DNA from: Actinophytocola oryzae
Lineage (GTDB): Bacteria; Actinomycetota; Actinomycetes; Mycobacteriales; Pseudonocardiaceae
Reading direction: 5' to 3'
DNA length: 64,000 nt
Assembly (NCBI RefSeq): GCF_004364325.1
Contig: NZ_SOCP01000026.1
Coordinates: forward strand, 62,001-126,000
Part shown: positions 9,115 through 18,900 of the stretch, piece by piece
Layout: the number at the start of each line of letters is the position of its first letter
Numbering within the stretch: the stretch's first letter is position 1
Position numbers and translations under genes: made by a program
Notes under the pieces: model-generated
Databases searched by the model: none
The model's input: only the letters and a program-made list of their open reading frames with translations
What the model was told of the DNA's origin: nothing

Positions 9115-9192
9115 GTCACTCCTCGATAATGCGTATTCTGGTGAACCGGTCTGTTCAACCCTGGGAGAATACCCGGGCGGCGGCCGTTCGGG

Positions 9193-9783
9193 TCACGCGT
9201 TCCGGTACAGATCGCGCTTGGAGATGTACTGGACAACCCCGTCGGGCACCAGGTACCACACGGGGAGGCCAGACGCGACCCGCTCCCGGCACGCCGTCGA
9301 GGATATCGCCATCGCCGGCACGTCGATGAGGCTCACCGACCCGTTGGGCAGATGGGTGTCGTCCAGGTTGTATCCGGGCCTGGTCACGCCGACGAAATGG
9401 GCCAGCGAGAACAGCTCCTCGGCCTGCCGCCAGGACAGGATCTGCTGCAGCGCGTCGGCGCCGGTGATGAAGAAGAGCTCCGCGTCCGGGAAGGCGTTGC
9501 GCAGGTCGTGGAGCGTGTCGACGGTGTAGGTGGTGCCGCCCCGCTCGACGTCGACCCTGCTGACGGAGAAGTGCGGGTTGGACGCGGTCGCGATGACGGT
9601 CATGAGGTAGCGGTCCTCGGGAGCGCTGACCTTGCGGTCGGTCTTCTGCCACGGCTGGCCGGTGGGCACGAAGATCACCTCGTCCAGGTCGAACTGTGCC
9701 TGAACCTCGCTGGCGGCGACCAGATGCCCGTGGTGCACGGGATCGAACGTGCCACCCATGATCCCGATCCGACGACCCGTCAT
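9193..9783 (-). CDS. nadD: Nicotinate-nucleotide adenylyltransferase
   Basis: This 196-aa enzyme adenylates nicotinate mononucleotide to deamido-NAD in NAD synthesis. The nucleotidyltransferase motif GGTFDPVHHGH (residues 10-20) and the C-terminal ISSTACRERVASG (ISSTxxR) motif are both present. The start is ATG 9783. It is the first gene of the nadD-rsfS-gpgP-octT-degV run. The 124 bp between it and the divergent helicase must hold promoters for both directions. Confidence 0.96.
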   Translation of the reverse strand: MTGRRIGIMGGTFDPVHHGHLVAASEVQAQFDLDEVIFVPTGQPWQKTDRKVSAPEDRYLMTVIATASNPHFSVSRVDVERGGTTYTVDTLHDLRNAFPDAELFFITGADALQQILSWRQAEELFSLAHFVGVTRPGYNLDDTHLPNGSVSLIDVPAMAISSTACRERVASGLPVWYLVPDGVVQYISKRDLYRNA

Positions 9784-9907
9784 AGCTGGTCAGCGTACGT
9801 GTCAGGGGTCGTCGACGTGTATGTCGTCCACCACTTTCCCGTACGAAAGTCCCATTCGCTCGGCCCTCTCCTGGCCCACTCGCCCCCGATGCGCCATCGT
9901 GGACCCC

Positions 9908-12016
9908 GTGGACGAGCAAGCACTTCGCAACTCAGCAGAAACCCGGCTCCGCGCCCTCGCAGGCGAAGGCGCATCCCTGCGGGACGACCAGTGGACCGCC
10001 ATCGAGGCGTTGGTCGTCAACCGCAGGCGTGCCCTTGTCGTGCAACGCACGGGGTGGGGCAAGTCAGCCGTGTACTTCCTCGCCACCGCTCTGTTACGAG
10101 AACTGGGCAACGGGCCGACGGTGATCGTGTCGCCGCTGCTCGCGTTGATGCGCAACCAGATCGAGGCGGCGGCGCGGGCGGGCGTGCACGCGGTGACGAT
10201 CAACTCCGCGAACCTCGACCAGTGGCACGAGGCCGAGCAGGACGTCCTCGCCGGACGCACGGACGTGTTGCTCGTGAGCCCGGAACGCCTCAACAACCCG
10301 GACTTCCGCGAGTCGGTCCTGCCAGAGCTCACCGCGTCGGCAGGCATGCTCGTGGTCGACGAGGCGCACTGCATCTCCGACTGGGGACACGACTTCCGAC
10401 CCGACTACCGCAGGTTGCGGACGTTGCTGGCCGAGCTCCCGGCAGGGGTTCCGGTGCTGGCGACCACGGCCACGGCCAACGACCGAGTGGTACGCGACGT
10501 GGCGGACCAGTTGGATCTCGGCCGTCGGGACACGCTCGTGCTGCGTGGCGAGCTGGACCGGGAGAGCCTGCACCTCGGGGTGCTGGAGCTGCCGAGCCCG
10601 CAGGCGCGGATCGCGTGGCTCGCCGAGCATCTCGGCGAGCTGCCCGGGTCGGGCATCATCTACACGCTCACCGTGGCCTCGGCGCACGAGACCGCGTCTT
10701 TTCTGCGGGACAACGGGTTCGAGGTGGCGGCGTACTCGGGACGGACCGATCCGGCCGAGCGGGAAAGCATCGAGCAGGACCTGCTGGCCAACCGGATCAA
10801 GGCCGTCGTGGCGACGTCGGCACTGGGCATGGGGTTCGACAAGCCCGATCTCGGCTTCGTGATCCATCTCGGATCTCCCGCCTCGCCGATCGCGTACTAC
10901 CAGCAGATCGGCCGCGCGGGCCGCGGGGTCGAGCGGGCGGAGGTGTTGCTGCTGCCGGGTTCGGAGGACCAGGCCATCTGGAAGTACTTCGCCTCACTGG
11001 CATTCCCGCCGGAACCCCTTGTGCGTCAGGTGGTCGACACGTTGGCGAGCGCCGGGCGCCCGCTGTCCACAGTGGCTCTCGAACCGCGCTGCAACCTGTC
11101 CCGGTCGCGCCTGGAGATGGTCCTGAAGGTCCTGGACGTGGACGGCGCGGTGCAGCGGGTGAAGGGCGGCTGGCTCGCGACGGGCGCGGACTGGCAGTAC
11201 GACGCGGAGAGGTATCGGGGTATCGCCGAGGCGCGGCGGGCCGAGCAGCAGACGATGCTCGACTACCAGTCGACGAGCAGTTGCCGCATGGAGTTCCTGC
11301 TGCGGCAGCTGGATGATCCACACGCGGCTCCGTGCGGCCGGTGCGACAACTGTGCCGGCGCCAGGTGGAGCATCGAGGTGTCGTTGGACCGGGTCGCTTT
11401 GGCCGGCGAGCGGTTACGTCGTCCCGGCGTCGAGGTCGAGCCGCGTCGTCAGTGGCCGAGCGGTATGGCCGGGCTGGACGTGCCTCTTTCTGGTCGGATC
11501 GGCGCCGACGCGGTCGCGGCGACTGGTAGGGCTCTGGGTCGGCTCACCGATGTCGGGTGGGGCAACCGTTTGCGTGACCTGTTCTCGCCAGGGTCGACCG
11601 TCCCGGACGGTCCGGTGCCCGACGACCTGTTCAACGCCTGTGTGCAGGTCCTGGCGTCGTGGGACTGGGAACAGCGCCCTGTGGGTGTGGTGACCATCGG
11701 CTCTCGGAGCCGGCCGAAGCTGGTCGCCGACCTGGGTGAGCGCCTCGCGTCGATCGGCCGGCTGAGTCTGCTGGGTGAGATCGGGTCCGAGCAGACGGGC
11801 GAGCCGAGGGCGAACAGCGCGTTACGTCTGGCCCAGGTGTGGCAGAAGCTGACTGTCGACGCTGGTCTCGCGGAGCGGCTGTACGGGCTGGACGGTCCGG
11901 TCCTGCTGGTCGACGACCGCATCGACACCGGTTGGACGATGACCGTCGCCGCGAAGCTCTTACGCGACACCGGGGTGCCGGCCGTGCTGCCGTTCGCCCT
12001 GGCCACGACCACCTGA
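9908..12016 (+). CDS. RecQ-family helicase with C-terminal phosphoribosyltransferase-like domain
   Basis: This protein of about 702 aa has superfamily 2 helicase motifs: Walker A GWGKS (49-53), DEAH (151-154, in VVDEAHCISDWGHDFRPDY), GMGFDKPDLGFVIH and QQIGRAGRG in the second RecA lobe. Four cysteines in SSCRMEF...PCGRCDNC form a RecQ-type zinc site. An additional C-terminal domain ends in LLVDDRIDTGWTMTVAAKLL, resembling a PRPP-binding loop, and is not part of classical RecQ. GTG 9908 (VDEQAL) or GTG 9899 are both possible starts, and the frame is open further upstream inside the nadD promoter. It sits between nadD and proB, where many actinobacteria have proA. Confidence 0.85.
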   Translation: MDEQALRNSAETRLRALAGEGASLRDDQWTAIEALVVNRRRALVVQRTGWGKSAVYFLATALLRELGNGPTVIVSPLLALMRNQIEAAARAGVHAVTINSANLDQWHEAEQDVLAGRTDVLLVSPERLNNPDFRESVLPELTASAGMLVVDEAHCISDWGHDFRPDYRRLRTLLAELPAGVPVLATTATANDRVVRDVADQLDLGRRDTLVLRGELDRESLHLGVLELPSPQARIAWLAEHLGELPGSGIIYTLTVASAHETASFLRDNGFEVAAYSGRTDPAERESIEQDLLANRIKAVVATSALGMGFDKPDLGFVIHLGSPASPIAYYQQIGRAGRGVERAEVLLLPGSEDQAIWKYFASLAFPPEPLVRQVVDTLASAGRPLSTVALEPRCNLSRSRLEMVLKVLDVDGAVQRVKGGWLATGADWQYDAERYRGIAEARRAEQQTMLDYQSTSSCRMEFLLRQLDDPHAAPCGRCDNCAGARWSIEVSLDRVALAGERLRRPGVEVEPRRQWPSGMAGLDVPLSGRIGADAVAATGRALGRLTDVGWGNRLRDLFSPGSTVPDGPVPDDLFNACVQVLASWDWEQRPVGVVTIGSRSRPKLVADLGERLASIGRLSLLGEIGSEQTGEPRANSALRLAQVWQKLTVDAGLAERLYGLDGPVLLVDDRIDTGWTMTVAAKLLRDTGVPAVLPFALATTT

Positions 12017-12495
12017 CAGGGGCGGCCTTGGGCTGACGGGCGAAGGAGATCGTCAAGGACCGTCTCCGGTTCGCGACTCGAGCGCTGCCTTCCAAGGGGA
12101 TGTGGCAACCCTTTGTCCGTCCGGAGTCGACGCGTCCTCCGGGATGGAGAGGGTGGTGCGCGGAGGAGACGAACCGTGCCGGGGTGGTGCCCTGCATGGT
12201 TTGTTCAGGCACGGGCGTTGGTGCGCGTCAGTTCGGTGGTGCTTGGCGTGCACGCGTCACAGCCGATTCCGCTGCTCGAGGCGCGGTGGAGATGGCGGTG
12301 TCCGGGTCGGTCTGGGTAGGGCCGGCCTGGGCACCGACAACAGAGAGGAGACAGGGTTTGTTCGGTGATGCTTAGGGTCGGTCGTGCGGCGTTTGTTGCC
12401 TCGGTGAAAGGAGGATGGGTACGGGAAGATTGCGCGGTGGGCTGTCCGGTTCGGGGACTGGCTTGGCGTCAGAGACGGTGTTTCGAGGTGTTGGG
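12017..12495. other. Gene-free interval between convergent recQ-like gene and proB
   Basis: This region of about 480 bp lies downstream of both flanking genes. Several short frames are open, but none shows third-position G+C bias, a family motif or a credible ribosome site. I see no RNA gene and no strong hairpin. It may be a decayed gene or simple spacer. Confidence 0.5.
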
Positions 12496-13617
12496 TCAGT
12501 GGCGTAGAGGGACCAGGTCGTCGGCGTGGACTACCTCGCGGCGGTGTTCCGGGGCCAGGTCGCGGCTTGAGTGGCCTATCAGGGCGGGAAGCTCTGTCGA
12601 GTCGAAGGCCACGACACCTCTGGCTACCACGGTGCCGGTCGGGTCGGCCAGCTCCACGACGTCGCCCGCTTCGAAGTCGCCGGTCAGCGCGGTTATGCCG
12701 GCCGCCAGTAGGGACCTGCGGCGGTCGACGACGGCTCTTACGGCGCCTTCGTCCAGGTGGAGCTTGCCGTTCGGGTCGGCTGCGTAGGCCAGCCAGAAGC
12801 GTCTCGGGGTCAGGCGGCGGCCGCCCGTCGCGAACGCTGTGCCCACGTCGGCTGGTCCCAGGGCTCTGGCGGCGTCGGAGGCGGCTGCGAGCAGCACCGG
12901 TACGCCCGCTGCCGAGGCCAGGCGTGCCGAGGCCAGCTTGGTGGCCATGCCGCCGGTGCCTACGTCGGAGCCTGCGTCGTCCGCTTGCACGTGTGCGACG
13001 TCCCTGTGGTCCAGCACCTCGGGGATGCGTTGCGCTCCGGGGCGGCGGGGGTCGCCGTCGTACAGGGCATCGACGTCGGAGAGGAGGACCAGCGCGTCCG
13101 CTGCCACCAGGTACGCCACGAGGGCGGCCAGGCGGTCGTTGTCGCCGAAGCGGATCTCCTCCGTGGCCACGGTGTCGTTCTCGTTCACTACCGGGACCGC
13201 GCCCAGGGCCAGCAGGCGGGACAGGGTCCGTTGGGCGTTGCGGTAGTGGGAGCGTCGGACGACGTCGTCCGATGTCAGGAGGACCTGACCCACGCGGAGG
13301 CCATAGCGGGCGAAGGACGACACGTAGGCGTGGCCCAGCGCGAGTTGGCCGACGCTGGCCGCGGCCTGCTGGGTGGCCAGGTCTCGGGGGCGGCGACTGA
13401 TGCCCAGCGGGGCCAGGCCCGAGGCGATGGCCCCGGAGGACACCAGGACCACCTGGCTGCCCGCGTTTCGGCGGGTGGCCAGGGCGTCGACCAGTGCGTC
13501 CAGATGGGCTGGGTCGAGGCCGCCCGCCGCAGTGGTGAGGGACGACGAGCCGACCTTCACCACGATCCGTCGGGCGGCCGCGACCTGCGACCTCGTCGCG
13601 GACAGCACACTGGTCAC
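12496..13617 (-). CDS. proB: Glutamate 5-kinase
   Basis: This 373-aa enzyme phosphorylates glutamate in the first step of proline synthesis. RRIVVKVGSSSLT (Lys21) begins the amino-acid-kinase domain, with NENDTV and GTGGMATK further in. The C-terminal ~90 residues form a PUA domain (ITALTGDFEAGDVVEL). GTG 13617 overlaps the obgE stop (GTGA). The usual partner proA is not next to it and is not in the window. Confidence 0.95.
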   Translation of the reverse strand: MTSVLSATRSQVAAARRIVVKVGSSSLTTAAGGLDPAHLDALVDALATRRNAGSQVVLVSSGAIASGLAPLGISRRPRDLATQQAAASVGQLALGHAYVSSFARYGLRVGQVLLTSDDVVRRSHYRNAQRTLSRLLALGAVPVVNENDTVATEEIRFGDNDRLAALVAYLVAADALVLLSDVDALYDGDPRRPGAQRIPEVLDHRDVAHVQADDAGSDVGTGGMATKLASARLASAAGVPVLLAAASDAARALGPADVGTAFATGGRRLTPRRFWLAYAADPNGKLHLDEGAVRAVVDRRRSLLAAGITALTGDFEAGDVVELADPTGTVVARGVVAFDSTELPALIGHSSRDLAPEHRREVVHADDLVPLRH

Positions 13618-15176
13618 GGCTGCTTTTCGGCTTCCCGCTGGTCGATCTCGTCGACGTAGGTCTCGTCGGCGTGGGTGTCGTCGACGTAGGTGTCGTCGGC
13701 GGGGTCGTCGTCCTCGACGGCGGCTGGGTCGGCTGGGCCTGGGGGTGTGTCGCCGGTGGGGATGCGGCGGGCGATCTTGGCTGCCTTGCGTTCCGATGCG
13801 CCGACGCGGTTGTTGCGTGCCAGGCGGGGGTCGGCGCCTCGGCCGTGCATGACCATGTCGATGCCGGCCGGGGTGGAGGGTTCCCAGTCGAAGGTCATGG
13901 TGCCGATGGTGACCGGGCTTCCCGGTTGGGCGCCCGCCTCCGCCAGGGCCTGTTCCACGCCCAGGCGGGCCAGGCGGTCCGCCAGGTAGCCGACGGCCTC
14001 GTCGTTCTCGAACGCGGTCTGGCGGACCCATCGCTCCGGGCGCTCGCCTCGGACGATGAAGGCGCCTTCCTCGTCCGGGTCCTCGGCGACGGTGAAGCCG
14101 GTGTCGTCTACCGCCTGTGGGCGCAGGACGATCCGGCTCGCCTCCATGGCCGGGCGGGTGGCGCGGTCCTCCTCGATGATCTTGGCGAGGGCGTACGACA
14201 GCTCGCGCAGGCCCTCGTGGCTGGCCGTGGACACGGCGAAGACCGGCAAGCCGCGCTTCTCGAGGTCGGGGCGGACCATCTCGGCGAGTTCGCGGGCGTC
14301 CGGCACGTCGATCTTGTTGAGCACGACGATGCGCGGGCGGTCGGCCAGGCTGCCGCCCAGGGCGGGCGTGTACTGGGCCAGCTCCTGCTCGAGCACGTCG
14401 ACGTCCGACACCGGGTCGCGGCCCGGCTCGTAGGTGGCGCAGTCGATGACGTGCACCAGCACCGAGCAGCGCTCGATGTGGCGGAGGAAGTCCAGGCCAA
14501 GGCCCTTGCCCTGGCTCGCGCCTGGGATCAGGCCCGGCACGTCGGCGACCGTGTACGTCGACTCGCCTGCCGTCACGACGCCCAGGTTCGGCACGAGCGT
14601 CGTGAACGGGTAGTCGGCGATCTTCGGACGCGCCGACGACAGGACCGAGATCAGCGACGACTTGCCTGCCGACGGGAAGCCGACGAGCCCCGCGTCGGCG
14701 ACGGACCGCAGCTCGAGGACGAGGTCCGACTCCTCGCCCGGCTCGCCGAGCAGCGCGAAGCCCGGGGCCTTGCGGGCCCTCGACGCCAGAGCTGCGTTGC
14801 CGAGGCCGCCTCGGCCGCCTCGGGCCGCTACGAAGCGGGTGCCGTTGCCCGTGAGGTCGGCGAGGATCTCACCTTCCTCGGTCAACACGACCGTGCCTTC
14901 GGGAACCTTCAGCTCCAGCGACTCACCGGCGGCACCGTCGCGGTTGCTGCCCTGGCCCTGCTTGCCGTTGGACGCCTGGGCGTGCGGTCGGAAGTGGAAG
15001 TCGAGCAGCGTGTGCACGCCGTAGTCGACGACGAGCACGATGTCCCCGCCGTTGCCGCCGTTGCCGCCGTCGGGACCGCCGAGTGGCCTGAACTTCTCGC
15101 GGTGCACCGAGGCACAACCGTTGCCGCCGCTGCCGGCAGCCGCGTGGAGGACCACACGATCAACGAACCTGGACAC
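13614..15176 (-). CDS. obgE: GTPase ObgE/CgtA
   Basis: This 520-aa GTPase acts in 50S ribosome maturation and the stress response. Residues 1-158 are the glycine-rich Obg fold, GFPSAGKS (166-173) the P-loop, DYPFTTLVP (188-196) switch I and DVPGL the G3 motif. The OCT domain follows (about 345-425). The last ~45 residues are a very acidic tail with repeated DDTYVD/DETYVD units, longer than in most homologues. GTG 15176 (VSRFVDRVVL) has a GAGGAAGG ribosome site. The open frame continues 14 codons upstream, but those codons lack family support. Confidence 0.95.
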   Translation of the reverse strand: MSRFVDRVVLHAAAGSGGNGCASVHREKFRPLGGPDGGNGGNGGDIVLVVDYGVHTLLDFHFRPHAQASNGKQGQGSNRDGAAGESLELKVPEGTVVLTEEGEILADLTGNGTRFVAARGGRGGLGNAALASRARKAPGFALLGEPGEESDLVLELRSVADAGLVGFPSAGKSSLISVLSSARPKIADYPFTTLVPNLGVVTAGESTYTVADVPGLIPGASQGKGLGLDFLRHIERCSVLVHVIDCATYEPGRDPVSDVDVLEQELAQYTPALGGSLADRPRIVVLNKIDVPDARELAEMVRPDLEKRGLPVFAVSTASHEGLRELSYALAKIIEEDRATRPAMEASRIVLRPQAVDDTGFTVAEDPDEEGAFIVRGERPERWVRQTAFENDEAVGYLADRLARLGVEQALAEAGAQPGSPVTIGTMTFDWEPSTPAGIDMVMHGRGADPRLARNNRVGASERKAAKIARRIPTGDTPPGPADPAAVEDDDPADDTYVDDTHADETYVDEIDQREAEKQP

Positions 15177-15202
15177 TGCGAAACCTTCCTCAGAACGCAA
15201 AG

Positions 15203-15237
15203 GAGGGGCGGGCCGCATATCTGCCGGCCCGCCCCTC
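15203..15237 (-). terminator. Hairpin between rpmA and obgE
   Basis: A perfect 13-bp inverted repeat (GAGGGGCGGGCCG at 15203-15215, complement at 15225-15237) with a 9-nt loop lies between rpmA and obgE. It probably lowers read-through from the ribosomal protein genes into obgE. Confidence 0.7.
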
Positions 15238-15262
15238 GTGGGTCTTGCTCAGATCGCGGGCT

Positions 15263-15520
15263 TCAGCCCTCGACCAGGACGATGTTCACGGTCTTGCGAC
15301 CGCGCTTCTCGCCGAACTGGACCGCACCGGCGGCCAGGGCGAACAGCGTGTCGTCCTTGCCGCGGCCGACGTTGATGCCCGGGTGGAACTTGGTGCCACG
15401 CTGGCGGACCAGGATCTCGCCGGCGTTGACCTTCTGGCCACCGAAGCGCTTGACGCCGAGGTACTGGGCGTTCGAGTCGCGTCCGTTGCGGGAGCTGGAC
15501 GCACCCTTCTTGTGTGCCAT
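15263..15520 (-). CDS. rpmA: 50S ribosomal protein L27
   Basis: This 85-aa protein begins MAHKKGASSSRNGRDSNAQ, the basic N-terminus that reaches the peptidyl-transferase centre. The core GGQKVNAGEILVRQRGTKFHPG is diagnostic of L27. It has an ATG start and is co-transcribed with rplU 13 nt upstream. Confidence 0.98.
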   Translation of the reverse strand: MAHKKGASSSRNGRDSNAQYLGVKRFGGQKVNAGEILVRQRGTKFHPGINVGRGKDDTLFALAAGAVQFGEKRGRKTVNIVLVEG

Positions 15521-15533
15521 AGCTGTTCAGCTC

Positions 15534-15845
15534 CTACTTGGTCTTGATGTCGGTGACCTCGACGCGGGTCAGCTTCTGCCGGTGACCCTGGCGCTTGTGG
15601 TAGCCGGTCTTGTTCTTGAACTTGTGGATCCGAATCTTCGGGCCCTTGGTCTGGGTGACGATCTTGCCGAGCACCGAGACCTTGGCCAGCGCGTCGGCGT
15701 CGGTGGTGATGTCACCGTCGTCGACGACGAGCAGCGCGGGGAACGTGAGCTCAGCGCCCGGCTCACCGACGAGCTTCTCGACCTCGACGATGTCGCCAAC
15801 GGCGACCTTGTACTGCTTGCCGCCGGTTTTGACGATCGCGTACAT
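15534..15845 (-). CDS. rplU: 50S ribosomal protein L21
   Basis: This 103-aa protein starts MYAIVKTGGKQYKV and ends with a typical FKNKTGYHKRQGHRQ...VEVTDI segment, both diagnostic of L21. The frame is open upstream, but ATG 15845 is the family start and has an AGGAG site just before it. The first gene of the rplU-rpmA pair, it lies downstream of rne and its terminator. Confidence 0.98.
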   Translation of the reverse strand: MYAIVKTGGKQYKVAVGDIVEVEKLVGEPGAELTFPALLVVDDGDITTDADALAKVSVLGKIVTQTKGPKIRIHKFKNKTGYHKRQGHRQKLTRVEVTDIKTK

Positions 15846-15973
15846 CGGACGCAACTCTCCTGCTACTCGACTGCTTCGGAAAACCTTGGGTGACGCGGCG
15901 GCCGGGCGAGATGACACCGGGCTCGCGCACGCGTCGGCCCACCAGCGCGGCGGGCCGACCTACAGGATACGTG

Positions 15974-15998
15974 CCCGTTGGGCGGAGGCCCAATCGGG
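15974..15998 (-). terminator. Hairpin just after rne
   Basis: CCCGTTGGGC (15974-15983) pairs with GCCCAATCGGG (15988-15998) with one bulge and a 4-nt loop. It starts 1 nt beyond the rne stop codon, which suits a terminator between rne and rplU. Confidence 0.5.
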
Positions 15999-15999
15999 G

Positions 16000-18900
16000 T
16001 CAGCCATCGTGCCCCGCGGACACCGGAGGGCCAGCCGGCCGCGACGCCGCGCGGCGCGGTTGGCGGCGGGGCGGAGTCGCCGGGGCGGGTACCACCGACT
16101 CTTCCGACTCGTCGGAGTCCGACCCCTCCGCGAACGAGGAGCCGTGGGCTGACGTCTCCGCCGACGATCGCTCGGACGACCGCGTCCCGAAGGACGACGC
16201 CCCGACCGACGACTGGTAGTCCGACGACCCCTGCGACGAGGACCCGTGCGTTGGGGCATCGGCGGCAGGCGGGCCGGTCACCGAGTAGTCGGCGGACCCG
16301 CCGCCGACGGCGCCAGACCCCGCATCCTCACCCGACGCAGCCGACGTCGATTCAGACGAGGCCGATCCGGCGGGGGTCTGCCCGGCAGAGGTGGAACGGG
16401 CGAACCGGTCCGACCCGGCAGAGGCGGACTCTCCGGACGCGGAGTCGGCGAACGTGTTCGACTCGTCGCTGCCGGTTGGGCCGTCGGAGGCGGAACCGAA
16501 TGCGTCGGAACCGACCCCGTCACCCGACCCGGCGAGGCCCGACCCGACAGAGGTCGGGTCGGTGGCAGCTGACCCGGTGGATGCCCGGTCGACCGAGGAG
16601 GACCCGGCCGAGGTCAACCCAGCGGAGGCCGATCCAGCCGAAGCCGAACTGGCGGAGGTGGCGTCGACTGTGTCGGAACCGCCACCTCCCCTGGTGGCAG
16701 CGGAATCGGCGAACGTGTCGGAGCCGGTGGACGCGGCCGATTCGGTGCCGTCCGGGCCCGTGTGGGTGCCGTTGGCGGACGGGGATGCGGCGGCGGGTGA
16801 ACCCGAGTGGTCGCCGCTGCCGTTCACGTGTGCGTGCGTGTCCTGGTGGGACGGGGTCGCCGTCGCGTCCGAGGACTCCAGGGGTGTGCCGTTCCGGGTC
16901 GCCGGTCGGTGGGCGCGGGTTCGGGTGCGACGCCGTTCGCCTCGGGGCTGCTCCTCGGGGGAGGGAGGCGTCTCGGCCTGGACCGGTGCCTCCTCGGGCT
17001 CCGGGGCGGGTTCGGTGTGCGTGTCGTCCTCGGGCCTGTCCGGGGTCTTGGTCGTGGCCTTCGCGATGTCGCGGACCGCTTCCTTCGCCGCCTGGGCCGC
17101 TGCTTCCTTCGCGGCGTCCTTGGCCTGGGGCTTGTCCTTCGTGTCCTTGGGCTCGTCGGCGCGACCGCCCCGGGAGCGGCGGGTGCTGCCGCGCGCGGGC
17201 TCGGTGTGGCCGTTCGAGCCGTTCGGCTTGGTCACCGGCTCCGGGGTGACCAGCACGCCTCGGCCCTTGCAGTGCTCACACGTGGTGCCGAATGCCTCCA
17301 GGAGCCCGGTGCCCACGCGCTTGCGGGTCATCTGGACGAGCCCCAGCGAGGTCACCTCCGCCACCTGGTGGCGGGTGCGGTCCCGGCCGAGACACTCGGT
17401 CAGCCTGCGCAGCACCAGGTCCCTGTTGGACTCCAGGACCATGTCGATGAAGTCGATGACGATGATGCCGCCGATGTCGCGCAGCCGCAGCTGGCGCACG
17501 ATCTCCTCGGCCGACTCCAGGTTGTTCCTGGTCACCGTCTCCTCGAGGTTGCCGCCCGACCCCGTGAACTTGCCGGTGTTCACGTCGATGACGGTCATGG
17601 CCTCGGTGCGGTCGATGACCAGGTAGCCGCCGGAGGGCAGCCACACCTTGCGGTCCAGGGCCTTGAGCAGCTGCTCGTCGATGCGGTACTCGGCGAAGAC
17701 GTCCGTGTTCCCCACGTGTTTGCGGAGGCGGTCGGCCAGCTCGGGCGCCACGTGGCGCACGTACGCGTCGACCGTCTCCCATGCGATGCCGCCCTGGACG
17801 ACCAGTGCGGAGAAGTCCTCGGTGAACAGGTCGCGGACGACCTTGACCAGCAGGTCCGGCTCCTCGTAGACCAGCGACGGCGCACCGACCTTGCGGGCAC
17901 CGTTCGTGCCCTCGGTCTTGTCCTTGATGACCTGCCACTGCGCCTGGAGCCGCCGCACGTCGCGGGCCAGCTCCTCCTCGCTGATGCCCTCGGACGCGGT
18001 GCGGATGATCACGCCCGCGTCCTCAGGCACGACGCGCTTCAGCACGTCCTTCAAACGCCTGCGCTCGTTCTCCGGCAGCTTGCGGGAGATGCCCGTCGCC
18101 CCGCCGCCCGGCACGTACACCAGGAAGCGGCCCGGCAGCGAGATCTGCGTGGTCAGCCGGGCGCCCTTGTGCCCGACCGGGTCCTTGGTGACCTGCACCA
18201 GCACGCTGTCACCGGTCGACAGCGCCTGCTCGATCTTGCGGGCCTTGCCCTCGAGACCGGCGGCGTCCCAGTCGACCTCGCCCGCGTACAGCACGGCGTT
18301 GCGGCCCCGGCCGATGTCGACGAACGCCGCCTCCATCGACGGCAGCACGTTCTGGACCCTGCCCAGGTACACGTTGCCGACCAGCGACCCCGTGCCAGCC
18401 GAGGTCACGAAGTGCTCGACCAGCACGCCGTCCTCGAGCACGCCGATCTGGATCCGGTCGGCCTTCTCACGCACGACCATCGCCCGGTCCACCGCCTCGC
18501 GGCGGGCCAGGAACTCCGCCTCGGACAGGATCGGCGCACGCCTGCGACCCGCCTCGCGGCCGTCGCGGCGGCGCTGGCGCTTGGCCTCCAGCCGGGTCGA
18601 GCCGCGCACGCTGCGCACCTCGTCGCGGCCGTCGGACTCGGGCTTCTCCTCGCGGACCTCACGGGCCTCACGCGCCTCGCGGACGTGGACGACCGTGTTC
18701 GGCGGGTCGTCGTCGGTCGTGGCGCCTGCCTCGCCGTCGTCGCCACCGCGGCGGCGGCGCCTGCGACGGCGACGCCGTGAGGCGGGATCGTCGCCGTCCG
18801 CGGCCTCGGTCTCGTCGGAGTCCTCCGCCTCGGCGGGCTCCTCCTTGGTCGGCTTGGCGCGCCTGCTCGGCTTCTCCGGCTTCTCGGTGGCCTTCGGCTC

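Noticed and set aside
12100..12375. Overlapping 70-90-codon frames between the helicase and proB
   Set aside because: They are all open over the same GC-rich DNA, with no coding bias, motif or ribosome site. Described as gene-free.
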